A DNA stretch of 64,000 nt, taken from contig LNEM01000021.1 of assembly GCA_001464955.1 (NCBI GenBank), positions 124,001 through 188,000 on the forward strand, read 5' to 3'. This document shows, piece by piece, positions 33,382 to 41,893 of this stretch; the first letter of the stretch is position 1; every line of letters starts with the position of its first letter. The translations under genes and the position numbers were made by a program. Origin of the DNA: Rhizobiales bacterium Ga0077537 (lineage in GTDB: Bacteria > Pseudomonadota > Alphaproteobacteria > Rhizobiales > Hyphomicrobiaceae). A model generated the notes under the pieces. It was not told where the DNA came from and searched no databases. It saw only the letters and a list, made by a program, of their open reading frames with translations.

Positions 33382-34617
33382 TCAGTATCGAGCGGCCGCC
33401 TTGGCGGCTTCGGCTGTGCCGCGCGGCATCGTCACCCAGATCGCCCCGAGGATCGCCATCGCGACGAGCCCCCCAACCCCGATGATCCGCATCGCATCGG
33501 GCGACGCGAAATTGCCGAACAGTTGCCCCGCGATGTAGTGGCCGAGCATCGACGAGCCGATGAAGAACGAAAGAACACCCGTCGCTCGGCCCCTGTGCTC
33601 CGGCGGCGTGCTGACATGCACCAGCGCATATTGCGTTGCCGAGAAGCACGCCACCGCCGCCCCCATGACGAGCAGCGCGACAATCGCCGTCGGGACGGTC
33701 AGGTGCAGTGACAGCAGCAAGAGGACGATCAGCAGCACCACCGGGCCCATGAAATAGAACCGGAACAGGGACCGCTCGCTTCCCGCGACACCGACCAGCA
33801 TCGCGCCCAGCGTTCCGCCGACGCCCTCGAGCGCCGACATGGCGCCGACGAAGAACGGCGTCAGCCCGAAGTCCTTCTGCGAGATCACCGGCACCATGGT
33901 GAGGAACGGAAAGCAGCAGAGATTGTGCACGAGCGTGATCCCCATGATGACGCCGAAGCGCCGGTTGAAGATCAGCTCTTTTGGAATGGAGAGCGCCGCG
34001 AGCAGCCCCTTTCCTTCGCCACGGCTCGCCGGCGGCGCGGGCGTCAGCCGGACCGCCATCTCGGTGCAGACGAGATACGAAACAGCGATCAGCGCATAGA
34101 TCCCCTCGATACCGAGCAGCTGATACGTCGCCCCCCCGAGCAGCGGCCCGATGGCCCGCGTCGCATACGTCGTCGCATTGTCGAACCCGAGTGCCGTCGC
34201 GATCCGCTCCGGCCCCGCCACGTCTGCGATGAGCCGCCGCCGCACCGGCATGTCGATCGTCCAGAACACGCCCGAGAGGAATGTGGCCGCCGCGACTGCC
34301 TCGTAGCTGGCGTTGCCCGTCGCCATCAGCACCGTCATGCCGATGCTCGCCACCGCCAGCAGCAGCGTCGAAGCCGCGAGCAGCGATTTCCGGTCGTAGC
34401 GGTCCGCGAGTGCGCCGACAAAGAACCCGAGGATTGCGTAGGGCGACATGCGTATGAGCGCCAGAAGCGCGACGAGCGGCGGCGATTTCGTCAGCTCGTA
34501 AGCATAGATTCCGAGCGCGATGAACTCGAGCCACCGCGTGATGCCGGTGAGCGCACCGGCCACCCAGAGCCGTCGATAGTCACCGCTTTCGAACAGTCCG
34601 CGGACCGGGCCAAGCAT
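33382..34617 (-). CDS. MFS transporter
   Basis: A 411-residue major facilitator protein with about 12 transmembrane segments and the loop 2-3 motif 'GALADRYDRKSLL'. The later 'HRGRATGVLSFFIGSSMLGHY' repeats the motif in the second half. It resembles the enterobactin exporter/MFS_3 group (drug or metabolite efflux). It lies 8 bp downstream of a PhyH gene, which follows directly on an enoyl-CoA hydratase gene, so the three probably form one operon and the transporter may export or import the pathway's compound. ATG 34617 is taken as the start; an upstream GTG/ATG at 34665 would overlap the PhyH gene. Confidence 0.88.
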   Translation of the reverse strand: MLGPVRGLFESGDYRRLWVAGALTGITRWLEFIALGIYAYELTKSPPLVALLALIRMSPYAILGFFVGALADRYDRKSLLAASTLLLAVASIGMTVLMATGNASYEAVAAATFLSGVFWTIDMPVRRRLIADVAGPERIATALGFDNATTYATRAIGPLLGGATYQLLGIEGIYALIAVSYLVCTEMAVRLTPAPPASRGEGKGLLAALSIPKELIFNRRFGVIMGITLVHNLCCFPFLTMVPVISQKDFGLTPFFVGAMSALEGVGGTLGAMLVGVAGSERSLFRFYFMGPVVLLIVLLLLSLHLTVPTAIVALLVMGAAVACFSATQYALVHVSTPPEHRGRATGVLSFFIGSSMLGHYIAGQLFGNFASPDAMRIIGVGGLVAMAILGAIWVTMPRGTAEAAKAAARY

Positions 34618-34625
34618 GGTGCGGA

Positions 34626-35336
34626 TCAATGGAGCCGGTCTCCCGTTGCAGGGGCCAGCGCCCACGCGAGACCGGGCGCGAGGCGGCCCGAGCAGTATTC
34701 GAGGTGCAGGACTCGCCGTCGTTCAGGCCGTCGCGCACGCTGCGAACGATGCAACAGAAGCGGGCTCATCACGAGGATGTCGCCACGCTCCGCCAGACAC
34801 AGCCGGACCGGCGCGTCAGCGACCAATGCATCGATGCGACCTCGGGGCAGCCGTCCGTGACGGTGCGTTCCCGGCGCAACTTCGAGCGGCCCGTCGTCCT
34901 CGCCGCATGCGTCGAGATGCAACCGGAGCGTCACCATCTGCTCGAGCAGCGACACCGGCGGCTCTGCATGTACGACGCCCGCCTTCGACGTCCAGGCGCC
35001 GAAACCCTCCGCCTCGCGTCGTTCGGCGAGCGCGACACTCCGGTCCTGATGCCAAGGCACGAACCAGTTCGCCTCGGCGGTCTTGTCGAACGCGACGATC
35101 CTGACGAGCCGCATCGCGCCCCCGCCGATGGCCGATGCGACGGCAGTCAGCGCCATGTGCTCGCGAACGAACGCCCGCACTGTTTCCGGAATGGCGTCTT
35201 GCCGCTGTCCGGCCCCCGGCGCGAAGGCGGCATCGAGACGGCGAAGTTCGGCGTCCGTCATCAGATGCTCGATCATGACGACACCTTCGTCCGCATAGCT
35301 CAGCGCCAGCGTCTCGAGCCGCGAGCAGCCGTGCAT
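34626..35336 (-). CDS. PhyH-type Fe(II)/2-oxoglutarate dioxygenase (short)
   Basis: A 236-residue compact dioxygenase. His96-x-Asp98 (PWHQDRS) and His196 (LLLHRSQ) form the iron triad, with an Arg in the following 'RRPERRRVLHLEY' for 2-oxoglutarate. Its ATG follows immediately after the TGA of the enoyl-CoA hydratase gene (TGAATG), a sign of coupled translation. It is a second PhyH homologue in this window but shares little sequence with the one at 22967 outside the motifs. The substrate is unknown. Confidence 0.85.
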   Translation of the reverse strand: MHGCSRLETLALSYADEGVVMIEHLMTDAELRRLDAAFAPGAGQRQDAIPETVRAFVREHMALTAVASAIGGGAMRLVRIVAFDKTAEANWFVPWHQDRSVALAERREAEGFGAWTSKAGVVHAEPPVSLLEQMVTLRLHLDACGEDDGPLEVAPGTHRHGRLPRGRIDALVADAPVRLCLAERGDILVMSPLLLHRSQRARRPERRRVLHLEYCSGRLAPGLAWALAPATGDRLH

Positions 35337-36146
35337 TCATCGCCCCCTGAAACGTGGCGTCCGCTTCTCCATGAACGCGGCGACACCTTCCTTGCTGTCG
35401 TCCGTCATGGTCGTCAGCGTGTACTGGTCGAGGTCCATGTGGCTCGCGAGATCGTCGAGCGCTCCGGCGAGCCGGTTGACGGTCACCTTGGTCATCTTCA
35501 CCGGCAGCGGCGGCATGGCCGCCACACGGGAGGCAAGATCCATGGCCACGTCGAGAGCCTTGCCGTCGTCGGCGAGATGCTCGACGAGACCCCAGGCCAG
35601 CGCCTGCTCCGCCTCGATGCGCTCGTTGGCGAGAATGACCGCCTGCTTCGTCCGTGCGGGTCCCATGAGTTGCAACATCCGCGGAATGGAACCCCAGCTC
35701 ATGTTCATGCCGAGCGCGAGCTCCGGGATACGAAAATGCGCGCCCTTCGCGAGCACGCGGAAATCGAGCGACACCGCCAGCGCCGCGCCGCCTCCGATGG
35801 CAAAGCCCTCGATGGCCGCGATCGTCACCTGCTCCATGTCGGCCCAGGCCTTGCACATCGACGGCCCGACGCGCTGCGACTTCCGCTGTTCGCCGAGCCC
35901 GAGCGCCGACTTCTGCTTGCGCTCGCCATCCTTGAGATCGAACCCGGCCGAGAAGGCCTTCGCGTTGCCCGTCAGCACCACGACGGACGTCTCGAGATCG
36001 TCCTCGAAGCTGCGCGCGGCATTCCGCAGTTGCCGCATCGCCTCCGGCGACAACGGATTGACCGCATTGCCACGGTCGAACTTCACGAGTGCCACGCGGC
36101 CCTCTGGTCCGAGACCGCGCGTGATCGTGACGAAGCTCGTGCCCAT
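35337..36146 (-). CDS. Enoyl-CoA hydratase/isomerase family protein
   Basis: A 269-residue crotonase-fold enzyme. The oxyanion-hole segments are 'NAKAFSAGFDLKDGE' and 'AIEGFAIGGGAALAVSLDFRV'. The usual first catalytic Glu position reads PELALGMN, which keeps a Glu (IPELALG); the second Glu of hydratases is less clear, so isomerase or hydrolase activity is possible. The C-terminal 'EGVAAFMEKRTPRFRGR' is a standard crotonase ending. It is the first gene of an apparent operon with PhyH and MFS genes, and ATG 36146 has GGGAGG upstream. It is divergent from a VOC-family gene. Confidence 0.9.
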   Translation of the reverse strand: MGTSFVTITRGLGPEGRVALVKFDRGNAVNPLSPEAMRQLRNAARSFEDDLETSVVVLTGNAKAFSAGFDLKDGERKQKSALGLGEQRKSQRVGPSMCKAWADMEQVTIAAIEGFAIGGGAALAVSLDFRVLAKGAHFRIPELALGMNMSWGSIPRMLQLMGPARTKQAVILANERIEAEQALAWGLVEHLADDGKALDVAMDLASRVAAMPPLPVKMTKVTVNRLAGALDDLASHMDLDQYTLTTMTDDSKEGVAAFMEKRTPRFRGR

Positions 36147-36244
36147 TGTGTTGGCGCCTCCCTGCCTGCCGATTAAGCTTAGGCCGGTTCGGCGGCCACG
36201 CAAGGGCTCGCCTCGCAGGTGTTGAATGAACGGAGAGACGAGCC

Positions 36245-36646
36245 ATGCGACGCGCCATGCCGGTTCTGGAAATCGCCGATGTCATGGTGAGCGAGCGCTT
36301 CTATTGCGAGTGCCTCGGCTTCCGCTCGCATGGTCGCTGGGGTGATCCGCCGACCTTCGTGATCGTCCAGCGCGGCCTCGTCACCCTCGCCCTGGACAAG
36401 ACGCGAAACGCGGACCGATCCGTACCGCTCAACCAGTATTGGGCGGCCTACCTCTACGTCGATGACGCCGACGCACTCCTTCATGAGTTCCGTGCGGCCG
36501 GCGTCGACATCGCCCGCGACATCGAGGATGCGCCCTACGGCCTCCGCGACTTCGACGTCCGCGATCCGGACGGTCATCTGCTCGGCATCGGTCATATGCT
36601 GACTGGCGACCACGCCAACGCCGGCCTGATGCCGACGCAGCCGTGA
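36245..36646 (+). CDS. VOC (glyoxalase/bleomycin-resistance) family protein
   Basis: A 133-residue single-unit vicinal-oxygen-chelate protein: 'VLEIADVMVSERFYCECLGF' begins the first beta-alpha-beta-beta-beta module and 'YGLRDFDVRDPDGHLLGIG' the second, with His/Glu-type metal positions partly replaced. It resembles bleomycin-binding proteins more than glyoxalase I. A GGAGAGACG ribosome site precedes the ATG. It faces pntB convergently. Function is unassigned. Confidence 0.85.
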   Translation: MRRAMPVLEIADVMVSERFYCECLGFRSHGRWGDPPTFVIVQRGLVTLALDKTRNADRSVPLNQYWAAYLYVDDADALLHEFRAAGVDIARDIEDAPYGLRDFDVRDPDGHLLGIGHMLTGDHANAGLMPTQP

Positions 36647-36683
36647 TCGTCCGGCCGACGGGCCGCCATCCCTTCCGCCGGCC

Positions 36684-38093
36684 TCAGTGCGAGACGCTCT
36701 TCGCGATCTCTTCGGTCATCTTCTTGGCGTCACCGAGCACCATGACGGTGTTGTCCCGATAGAAGACCGAGTTGTCGATGCCGGCATACCCCGAGGCGAG
36801 CGAGCGCTTGTTGAAGAGCACCGTGCCGGCCTTCCACACCTGCAGCACCGGCATGCCGAAGATCGGTGAGGATTTGTCCTCTTCCGCCGCCGGATTGACG
36901 ACGTCGTTGGCGCCGATGACGTAGACGGCGTCTGCCTGGCTGAATTCGCCGTTGATGTCCTCGAGTTCGAAGACTTCGTCATAAGGCACGTTGGCCTCGG
37001 CGAGCAGCACGTTCATGTGCCCCGGCATGCGGCCCGCGACCGGATGGATCGCATACTTCACCTCGACGCCGGCTTTCTTGAGCTGGTCAGCCATTTCACG
37101 CAGCGCATGTTGCGCCTGCGCCACCGCCATGCCGTAGCCGGGTACGATGATCACCTTCGCGGAATTCTTGAGAATGAACGCCGCGTCCTCCGCCGAGCCG
37201 AGCTTCACCGGCTTCTGTTCGCCGCCACCCGCCGCCGGCCCCGCCGTCTCGCCACCGAAACCACCCGCGATGACGGAGAGGAACGCCCGGTTCATGCCTT
37301 TGCACATGATGTAGGAGAGGATCGCGCCCGACGAGCCGACCAGCGCGCCGGTGATGATCAGTGCGATGTTGCCGAGCGTGAAGCCGATGCCGGCCGCTGC
37401 CCAGCCCGAGTAGGAGTTGAGCATCGACACCACGACCGGCATGTCCGCGCCGCCGATCGGGATGATGATGAGCACACCGAACAGCAGCGACGCAAGCGTG
37501 ATCGCCCAGAACAGCCACGCATTGCCGCCCGACACGCAGAATTCGTAGATCATCCAGACGATGAGCAGCGCCAGTCCCAGATTTATGAAGTGCCGCCCCG
37601 GCAACAGGATCGGCGTGCCTTTCATGCGCCCCGAAAGCTTGGCGAACGCAATCACCGAGCCCGTGAACGTGATGGCGCCGATCGCGACGCCGAGCGACAT
37701 CTCGAGCAGACTCGCCGCGTTGATATTGCCACGCGTACCGATGCCGAACGCCTCCGGCGCATAGAGCGCACCGGCCGCGACGAACACGGCAGCGAGACCG
37801 ACGAGCGAGTGGAACGCCGCAACCAGTTCCGGCATCGCCGTCATCGGGATGCGTTTCGCAGTAATCGCGCCGATGGCGCCACCGATGCCGATACCGGCGA
37901 TGATCAGGAACCATGTCAGGAAGTCGTATGGCGCGCCGAGCTGACCGAGGGTGGTCACGATGGCGATGGCCATGCCGACCATGCCGTACATGTTGCCGGC
38001 CCGCGACGTTTCAGGGCTGGAAAGGCCCCTCAGCGCCAGGATGAACAGGATGCCCGAAGCTAGATAGAGCAGCGCGACGACGTTGGCGGTCAT
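36684..38093 (-). CDS. pntB: NAD(P) transhydrogenase beta subunit (Re/Si-specific)
   Basis: A 469-residue inner-membrane protein with about nine N-terminal transmembrane helices and a C-terminal NADP(H)-binding domain III ('KVIIVPGYGMAVAQAQHALREM', 'VKYAIHPVAGRMPGHMNVLLAEANVPYDEV', 'VIGANDVVNPAAEED'). It couples proton entry to hydride transfer from NADH to NADP+, supplying NADPH. Length matches Rhodospirillum-type PntB. It is last in the pnt operon and unusually separated from pntAB by two small genes. Confidence 0.96.
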   Translation of the reverse strand: MTANVVALLYLASGILFILALRGLSSPETSRAGNMYGMVGMAIAIVTTLGQLGAPYDFLTWFLIIAGIGIGGAIGAITAKRIPMTAMPELVAAFHSLVGLAAVFVAAGALYAPEAFGIGTRGNINAASLLEMSLGVAIGAITFTGSVIAFAKLSGRMKGTPILLPGRHFINLGLALLIVWMIYEFCVSGGNAWLFWAITLASLLFGVLIIIPIGGADMPVVVSMLNSYSGWAAAGIGFTLGNIALIITGALVGSSGAILSYIMCKGMNRAFLSVIAGGFGGETAGPAAGGGEQKPVKLGSAEDAAFILKNSAKVIIVPGYGMAVAQAQHALREMADQLKKAGVEVKYAIHPVAGRMPGHMNVLLAEANVPYDEVFELEDINGEFSQADAVYVIGANDVVNPAAEEDKSSPIFGMPVLQVWKAGTVLFNKRSLASGYAGIDNSVFYRDNTVMVLGDAKKMTEEIAKSVSH

Positions 38094-38102
38094 GTCGGAA
38101 TC

Positions 38103-38387
38103 CTAGCTGTGTGGGCGGTCCTGAAGCGCGCAAAGTGCGGTTCTGGCGGCGGTTCTGAGCTCGGCGTCGTCGGCTTCGTAGCCGTTGTCGTGATCGCGAA
38201 GCAGCGGGTCGGGACAATAGGCTTCGACCACGAAGAAGAGCGTCTCGATGGCGCTTGGCGGCAGGTCGGTCGATCCCGGCGCGAGGCTACGGCGCCAGGC
38301 GTCGAAAAAGCGATCGTGGAACGCGCGCCCGTCGATGCGCTGTTCAAGGAAATCCAGGAGTAGATCTCTCCACCGGCCATCGTTCAT
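38103..38387 (-). CDS. Small protein resembling colicin D-type immunity proteins
   Basis: A 94-residue acidic protein: 'WRDLLLDFLEQRIDGRAFHDRFFDAWRR', 'ETLFFVVEAYCPDPLLR' and 'ADDAELRTAARTALCAL'. The order (helix, F..rFf..W, 'lFf.VeaYcpdp', 'eeLr..ar.al..L') is that of the bacterial self-protective colicin-like immunity family (PF09204), which blocks tRNase-type colicins. It lies 12 bp after the DUF2798-like gene and 9 bp before pntB, so it is in the pnt operon. No toxin gene is nearby. The assignment is by pattern only. Confidence 0.6.
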   Translation of the reverse strand: MNDGRWRDLLLDFLEQRIDGRAFHDRFFDAWRRSLAPGSTDLPPSAIETLFFVVEAYCPDPLLRDHDNGYEADDAELRTAARTALCALQDRPHS

Positions 38388-38399
38388 CTCCCGCCGGGT

Positions 38400-38672
38400 T
38401 CAGGACGATGGCGTCGTGGCGTGCGGCGCGCCGGGCGCCTCCACCAGGACGGCGACGATCTTGCGCACGGTCGGCGCCACGACGAGCAGCGCCAGGAACG
38501 CCACCGGCCAGCTGGAAAGCCACGCCTTGAGGCACAACGTCACGACATCGCTCGTGAACCCGACAGCACGCATCGTCGCCACGCTCGAGACGAGCAGCGA
38601 CATGAAACCCGACAGCAGCAGCCCGAAGAGATGGGGCCCTACCCAGCTCGGCAGACGATAGCCGGCACTCAT
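38400..38672 (-). CDS. DUF2798-like small membrane protein
   Basis: A 90-residue protein with two predicted membrane helices ('[20 protein letters not shown]' and '[20 protein letters not shown]') in the arrangement of DUF2798 ('lp......l..flls..Ms..vs.v.t....G......W...w...w.vAf..l....P..r'). Its ATG overlaps the pntAB stop (ATGA), so it is coupled to pntAB. It may stabilise the membrane complex or be an unrelated passenger; neither is shown. Confidence 0.75.
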   Translation of the reverse strand: MSAGYRLPSWVGPHLFGLLLSGFMSLLVSSVATMRAVGFTSDVVTLCLKAWLSSWPVAFLALLVVAPTVRKIVAVLVEAPGAPHATTPSS

Positions 38673-39055
38673 TTCTTCTCTTTCTTCTTGTACATCGCCA
38701 GCATGCGTTGTGTGACGAGGAAGCCGCCGAAAATGTTGATCGAGGCCATGATCAGCGCCAGGAAACCGAACAGCTTGGAGAGCCAGGAGCCCCACGACAG
38801 CAAGGCGACGCCGGTCGCCAGCATGGCGCCGACGACGATCACCGACGAGATGGCGTTGGTCACACTCATCAGCGGCGTGTGGAGCGCCGGCGTCACCGAC
38901 CAGACGACGTAGTAGCCGACGAAGATCGCGATTGCGAACACCATGAGCTGATAGACGAACGGGCTCACCGCATCACCGGCTGCAGCGAACGCCGGCGTCG
39001 AAACCGCAAGCGCGGCGATGGTCGAGGCTGCGCGGGCAGCGGTCGAGCGTGTCAT
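38669..39055 (-). CDS. pntAB: NAD(P) transhydrogenase membrane subunit alpha-2
   Basis: A 128-residue membrane subunit of the split transhydrogenase. After an N-terminal Ala-rich hydrophobic stretch come the conserved helices '[39 protein letters not shown]' and '[25 protein letters not shown]' (conserved core described, not full). It forms the proton channel with PntB. It begins one base after the pntAA stop and overlaps the next small gene by 4 bp. Confidence 0.95.
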   Translation of the reverse strand: MTRSTAARAASTIAALAVSTPAFAAAGDAVSPFVYQLMVFAIAIFVGYYVVWSVTPALHTPLMSVTNAISSVIVVGAMLATGVALLSWGSWLSKLFGFLALIMASINIFGGFLVTQRMLAMYKKKEKK

Positions 39056-39056
39056 C

Positions 39057-40196
39057 TCAGCCCTCCTTGGCGACGAGGTTCGGGTGCACGATTTTCCCGT
39101 CCTTGGCAACGAGCGTTCCGGTGATGATCTCGTCCGACCAGTCGAGGCTGAACGCCTTGGTCTTCTTGTCGAACATGGTCTCGAGAAAATTCAGCAGGTT
39201 CTTCGCATAGAGCGACGAGGCGTTGACGGGAACGGTGCCGGCAAGATTGACCGGCCCCCAGATCTTCACGTGCCCGGCTTCGACGACCTCGCCCGGCTTC
39301 GTCAGCTCGCAGTTGCCGCCGCGCTCGGCCGCAAGATCGGCGATCACGGCGCCGGCCTTCATGCTGGCAACCATGTCGGCCGTGATCAGCCGCGGCGCCG
39401 GCCGGCCGGGAATGAGCGCCGTCGTGATGACGATATCCTGGGTCTTGATGTGGTTGGCGACCAGCTCGCGCTGCTTCGCCTGATAAGCCTCGGACATCGG
39501 CTTCGCGTAGCCGGCCGCTGTCTGCGCCTGCTTGAACTCGTCGTCCTCGACCGCGATGAACTTGGCGCCGAGCGAGGCGACCTGCTCTTTGGTTGCAGGG
39601 CGCACGTCCGTCGCCGACACGATGGCGCCGAGCCGCCGCGCCGTGGCGATGGCCTGCAGTCCGGCAACGCCGACGCCCATGATGAACACCTTCGCCGCCG
39701 GCACGGTGCCGGCCGCCGTCATCATCATCGGCATCGCTTGCGGCAGCAGCGACGCGGCATCCACGACCGCCTTGTAGCCGGCGAGGTTCGACTGGCTCGA
39801 GAGCACGTCCATCGACTGAGCGCGCGTGATCCGGGGCATGAACTCCATGCTGAACAACGAGGCTCCGGTGGCCGCCAGCGCCTCCAGGCTTGGCCGCTCG
39901 TCGTAGGGAGCCAGCATGGCGATCACCAGCCCGCCGGGCTTCAGTCCCGCCAGCTCACTGACCTCGGGTCGTCGCACCTTCAGGAGGATGTCGGCGCCGT
40001 TGACGGCCTCGCTGGCCGTGGCCACGAGCTTTGCGCCGGCAGCCTCGAGGGCGCTGTCGGCGATCCCCGATCTGACGCTCGTCCCGCTGACGACCCTGAC
40101 TTCGTTTCCGAGACCGACGAGCTTCTTGACCACGTCGGGCGTGACCGCCGTCCGCGTCTCGACGTTCGTCTCGGGCGTGACGGCTACCGTCACCAT
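39057..40196 (-). CDS. pntAA: NAD(P) transhydrogenase subunit alpha-1 (NAD-binding)
   Basis: A 379-residue soluble NAD(H)-binding subunit related to alanine dehydrogenase. It shows the '[21 protein letters not shown]' contact loop (RQD-type) and the nucleotide motif '[18 protein letters not shown]', and ends with '[14 protein letters not shown]' and '[13 protein letters not shown]'. Its size matches the separately encoded subunit of Rhodospirillum rubrum rather than the fused E. coli PntA. The ATG at 40196 follows GCGGAG. It is 128 bp downstream of the oxidase subunit IV gene on the same strand. Confidence 0.96.
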   Translation of the reverse strand: MVTVAVTPETNVETRTAVTPDVVKKLVGLGNEVRVVSGTSVRSGIADSALEAAGAKLVATASEAVNGADILLKVRRPEVSELAGLKPGGLVIAMLAPYDERPSLEALAATGASLFSMEFMPRITRAQSMDVLSSQSNLAGYKAVVDAASLLPQAMPMMMTAAGTVPAAKVFIMGVGVAGLQAIATARRLGAIVSATDVRPATKEQVASLGAKFIAVEDDEFKQAQTAAGYAKPMSEAYQAKQRELVANHIKTQDIVITTALIPGRPAPRLITADMVASMKAGAVIADLAAERGGNCELTKPGEVVEAGHVKIWGPVNLAGTVPVNASSLYAKNLLNFLETMFDKKTKAFSLDWSDEIITGTLVAKDGKIVHPNLVAKEG

Positions 40197-40324
40197 GGTG
40201 CGAACTCCGCAGGGCTGGGCCTGGTTAGATCCTCACCGAAGGGCAAGAACCGTAGCAAGGCAGGTCGACTCCGACGCCTGCCGAGACAGGCGCCACAACA
40301 GCTCTTGGATATGTGGAAACGGAA

Positions 40325-40477
40325 CTAGACGAGGAAAATACGCATTCCGATCAGGATCATGGCGACAATCACCGTCAGCACGACACTACCGGTCAGGAAC
40401 CCCTTGTACGTCCGGATGTGTTCCTTGTAGTCCATGGCTGGATGGCCTTTGGACGTATCGATCAAGTCTCCGGACAT
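40325..40477 (-). CDS. aa3-type cytochrome c oxidase subunit IV
   Basis: A 50-residue protein read directly from the minus strand: it begins MSGDLIDTSKGHPAMDYKEH, continues with 'IRTYKGFLTGSVVLTVIVAM' as one transmembrane helix and ends ILIGMRIFLV. The 'MDY.EH..TY.GF' motif before a single helix defines the bacterial aa3-type subunit IV family (PF07835). A strong GGGAGGGAACTT site precedes the ATG. In alphaproteobacteria this gene commonly lies next to pntAA, as here. It is probably co-transcribed with the pnt genes. Confidence 0.92.
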   Translation of the reverse strand: MSGDLIDTSKGHPAMDYKEHIRTYKGFLTGSVVLTVIVAMILIGMRIFLV

Positions 40478-40520
40478 AAGTTCCCTCCCGCCTCAGGCGC
40501 ATTTCACCTGCGGATTCCAC

Positions 40521-40548
40521 TGCTAGCGCAGAGACCGTAACTGATCAA
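40521..40548 (-). promoter_or_regulatory. Candidate promoter of the oxidase subunit IV / pnt operon
   Basis: On the minus strand TTGATC (40548-40543) and CTAGCA (40526-40521) are 16 bp apart, a fair match to alphaproteobacterial housekeeping promoters. Transcription would start near 40514, giving a ~37-base leader before ATG 40477. This is by eye only. Confidence 0.35.
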
Positions 40549-40629
40549 GGTGTTAGGCGAGAAGCCGCAGATAGCCGCAGCACCCTTGCCGAGCCTCCCT
40601 CGAGCAGTCCGAAGCCCACCACCGCCACC

Positions 40630-41787
40630 CTAGGCCCGGACAGCCGATTGCAATGCAGAAACCAGCCGCTCGATGTCCTCCTCGTCGTTGTAGACGTGTG
40701 GCGAGAGGCGCAGCCGCCCGATCCGCGGCGCCGCGTGGACGTTGGCAGCGGCAAGGCTCGCAACGAGCCCCTTGGGCATACCCTCCGGAAATCCGACACT
40801 GAGGATATGCGGCGCCCGGAACCGCGCATCCGGCAGCGAAACCCGGTTGCCGATCTCAGCGATACGGCGAGCCATGAGCCCGGTCAGCATCGACAGCCGC
40901 TCGCAAATGGCGGCCTGCCCGTAGCCGGCGATCGTCTCGATCCCGACAGCCGCCATTTCCATCGACACGAAGTGATCGCGCTCCCCCATGTCGAACCGGC
41001 GGGCGTCAGGCAGGTAACGCGTATCCTCAAGATAGACGGCCTGCTCCGCCTTCACGCCGCGCCGCGCGTAGGAGGGCTGCTCGAGCGGTACGGCCTCCTG
41101 CCGCCGCTTGGCCACGTAGAGGAAGGCCCGCCCATAGGGTCCGAGCAGCCACTTGTAGGTCGGAAAGATCAGGAAATCGGGATCGATGCGTCGCACGTCG
41201 AGGTCCATCACGCCGGCCGCATGCGTGGCATCGACCAGCAGCGCCGCGCCCGCCGCCTTGACCGCCTTCGACACCTGATCGAGATCGATTGCCCCGCCGT
41301 CCGACCAGTGAACCGACGAGATCGACGCGATGGCGAGCGGTGCAGCGCCCGGCCGTTGGATCGCAGCCACCACCGCCGACGTCCAGTCGCCGTCGGCCGG
41401 CCGCGCGACGGTCTCGACGACGAAGCCCTGCGCGTCGGCCCGCCCCAGCCACTCGAGAACGGGCGCGGAATGATCGTCCTCGATCACCAGTACACGCGAG
41501 CCCCGCGGTACCGGAAAGCCCTTGGCTGCCGCCGCCACGCCGTAACCGACGGATGGGATCAACGCCACGTCGGACGGATCGGCATGGATCAGGCCCGCCG
41601 CGGCGGCCCGCGTGCGCTCGTGGAGCGCGTCTGCGAAATCCGATGCGAGCGTCCACGGTTGCGCCTTGCGCCGGGCTCCCCTGACGCCGGCCTCAACCAC
41701 TGCGTTGGGTATCGGGCTCCACCCGGCCGCGTTGAAATAGGCGACTTCACGCGGGATATCGAAATCCGCCCGTTGCGATGCTAGCAT
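40630..41787 (-). CDS. Class V aminotransferase (cysteine-desulfurase-like) family protein
   Basis: A 385-residue PLP enzyme. The Schiff-base lysine is Lys212 (FPTYKWLLGPYG), with Asp186 and His189 in 'LLVDATHAAG'. N-terminal 'REVAYFNAAGWSPIPNAV' and C-terminal 'APRIGRLRLSPHVYNDEEDIERL' are typical of the class V branch containing isopenicillin N epimerase-like and selenocysteine-lyase-like proteins. The reaction is not predictable. ATG 41787 is chosen as the first family-like start; the frame continues to 41895. It is divergent from the ThDP enzyme with ~106 bp between. Confidence 0.87.
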   Translation of the reverse strand: MLASQRADFDIPREVAYFNAAGWSPIPNAVVEAGVRGARRKAQPWTLASDFADALHERTRAAAAGLIHADPSDVALIPSVGYGVAAAAKGFPVPRGSRVLVIEDDHSAPVLEWLGRADAQGFVVETVARPADGDWTSAVVAAIQRPGAAPLAIASISSVHWSDGGAIDLDQVSKAVKAAGAALLVDATHAAGVMDLDVRRIDPDFLIFPTYKWLLGPYGRAFLYVAKRRQEAVPLEQPSYARRGVKAEQAVYLEDTRYLPDARRFDMGERDHFVSMEMAAVGIETIAGYGQAAICERLSMLTGLMARRIAEIGNRVSLPDARFRAPHILSVGFPEGMPKGLVASLAAANVHAAPRIGRLRLSPHVYNDEEDIERLVSALQSAVRA

Positions 41788-41893
41788 TTTCGCCCACCCT
41801 GTCTCTTGTGGAACCCTGGCGCTGACGTCTCGCATCGTATCGTGCCATTCCACGCCGACGAAAACCAACGCAACTTTTCCGGGAGTGAAGCTC

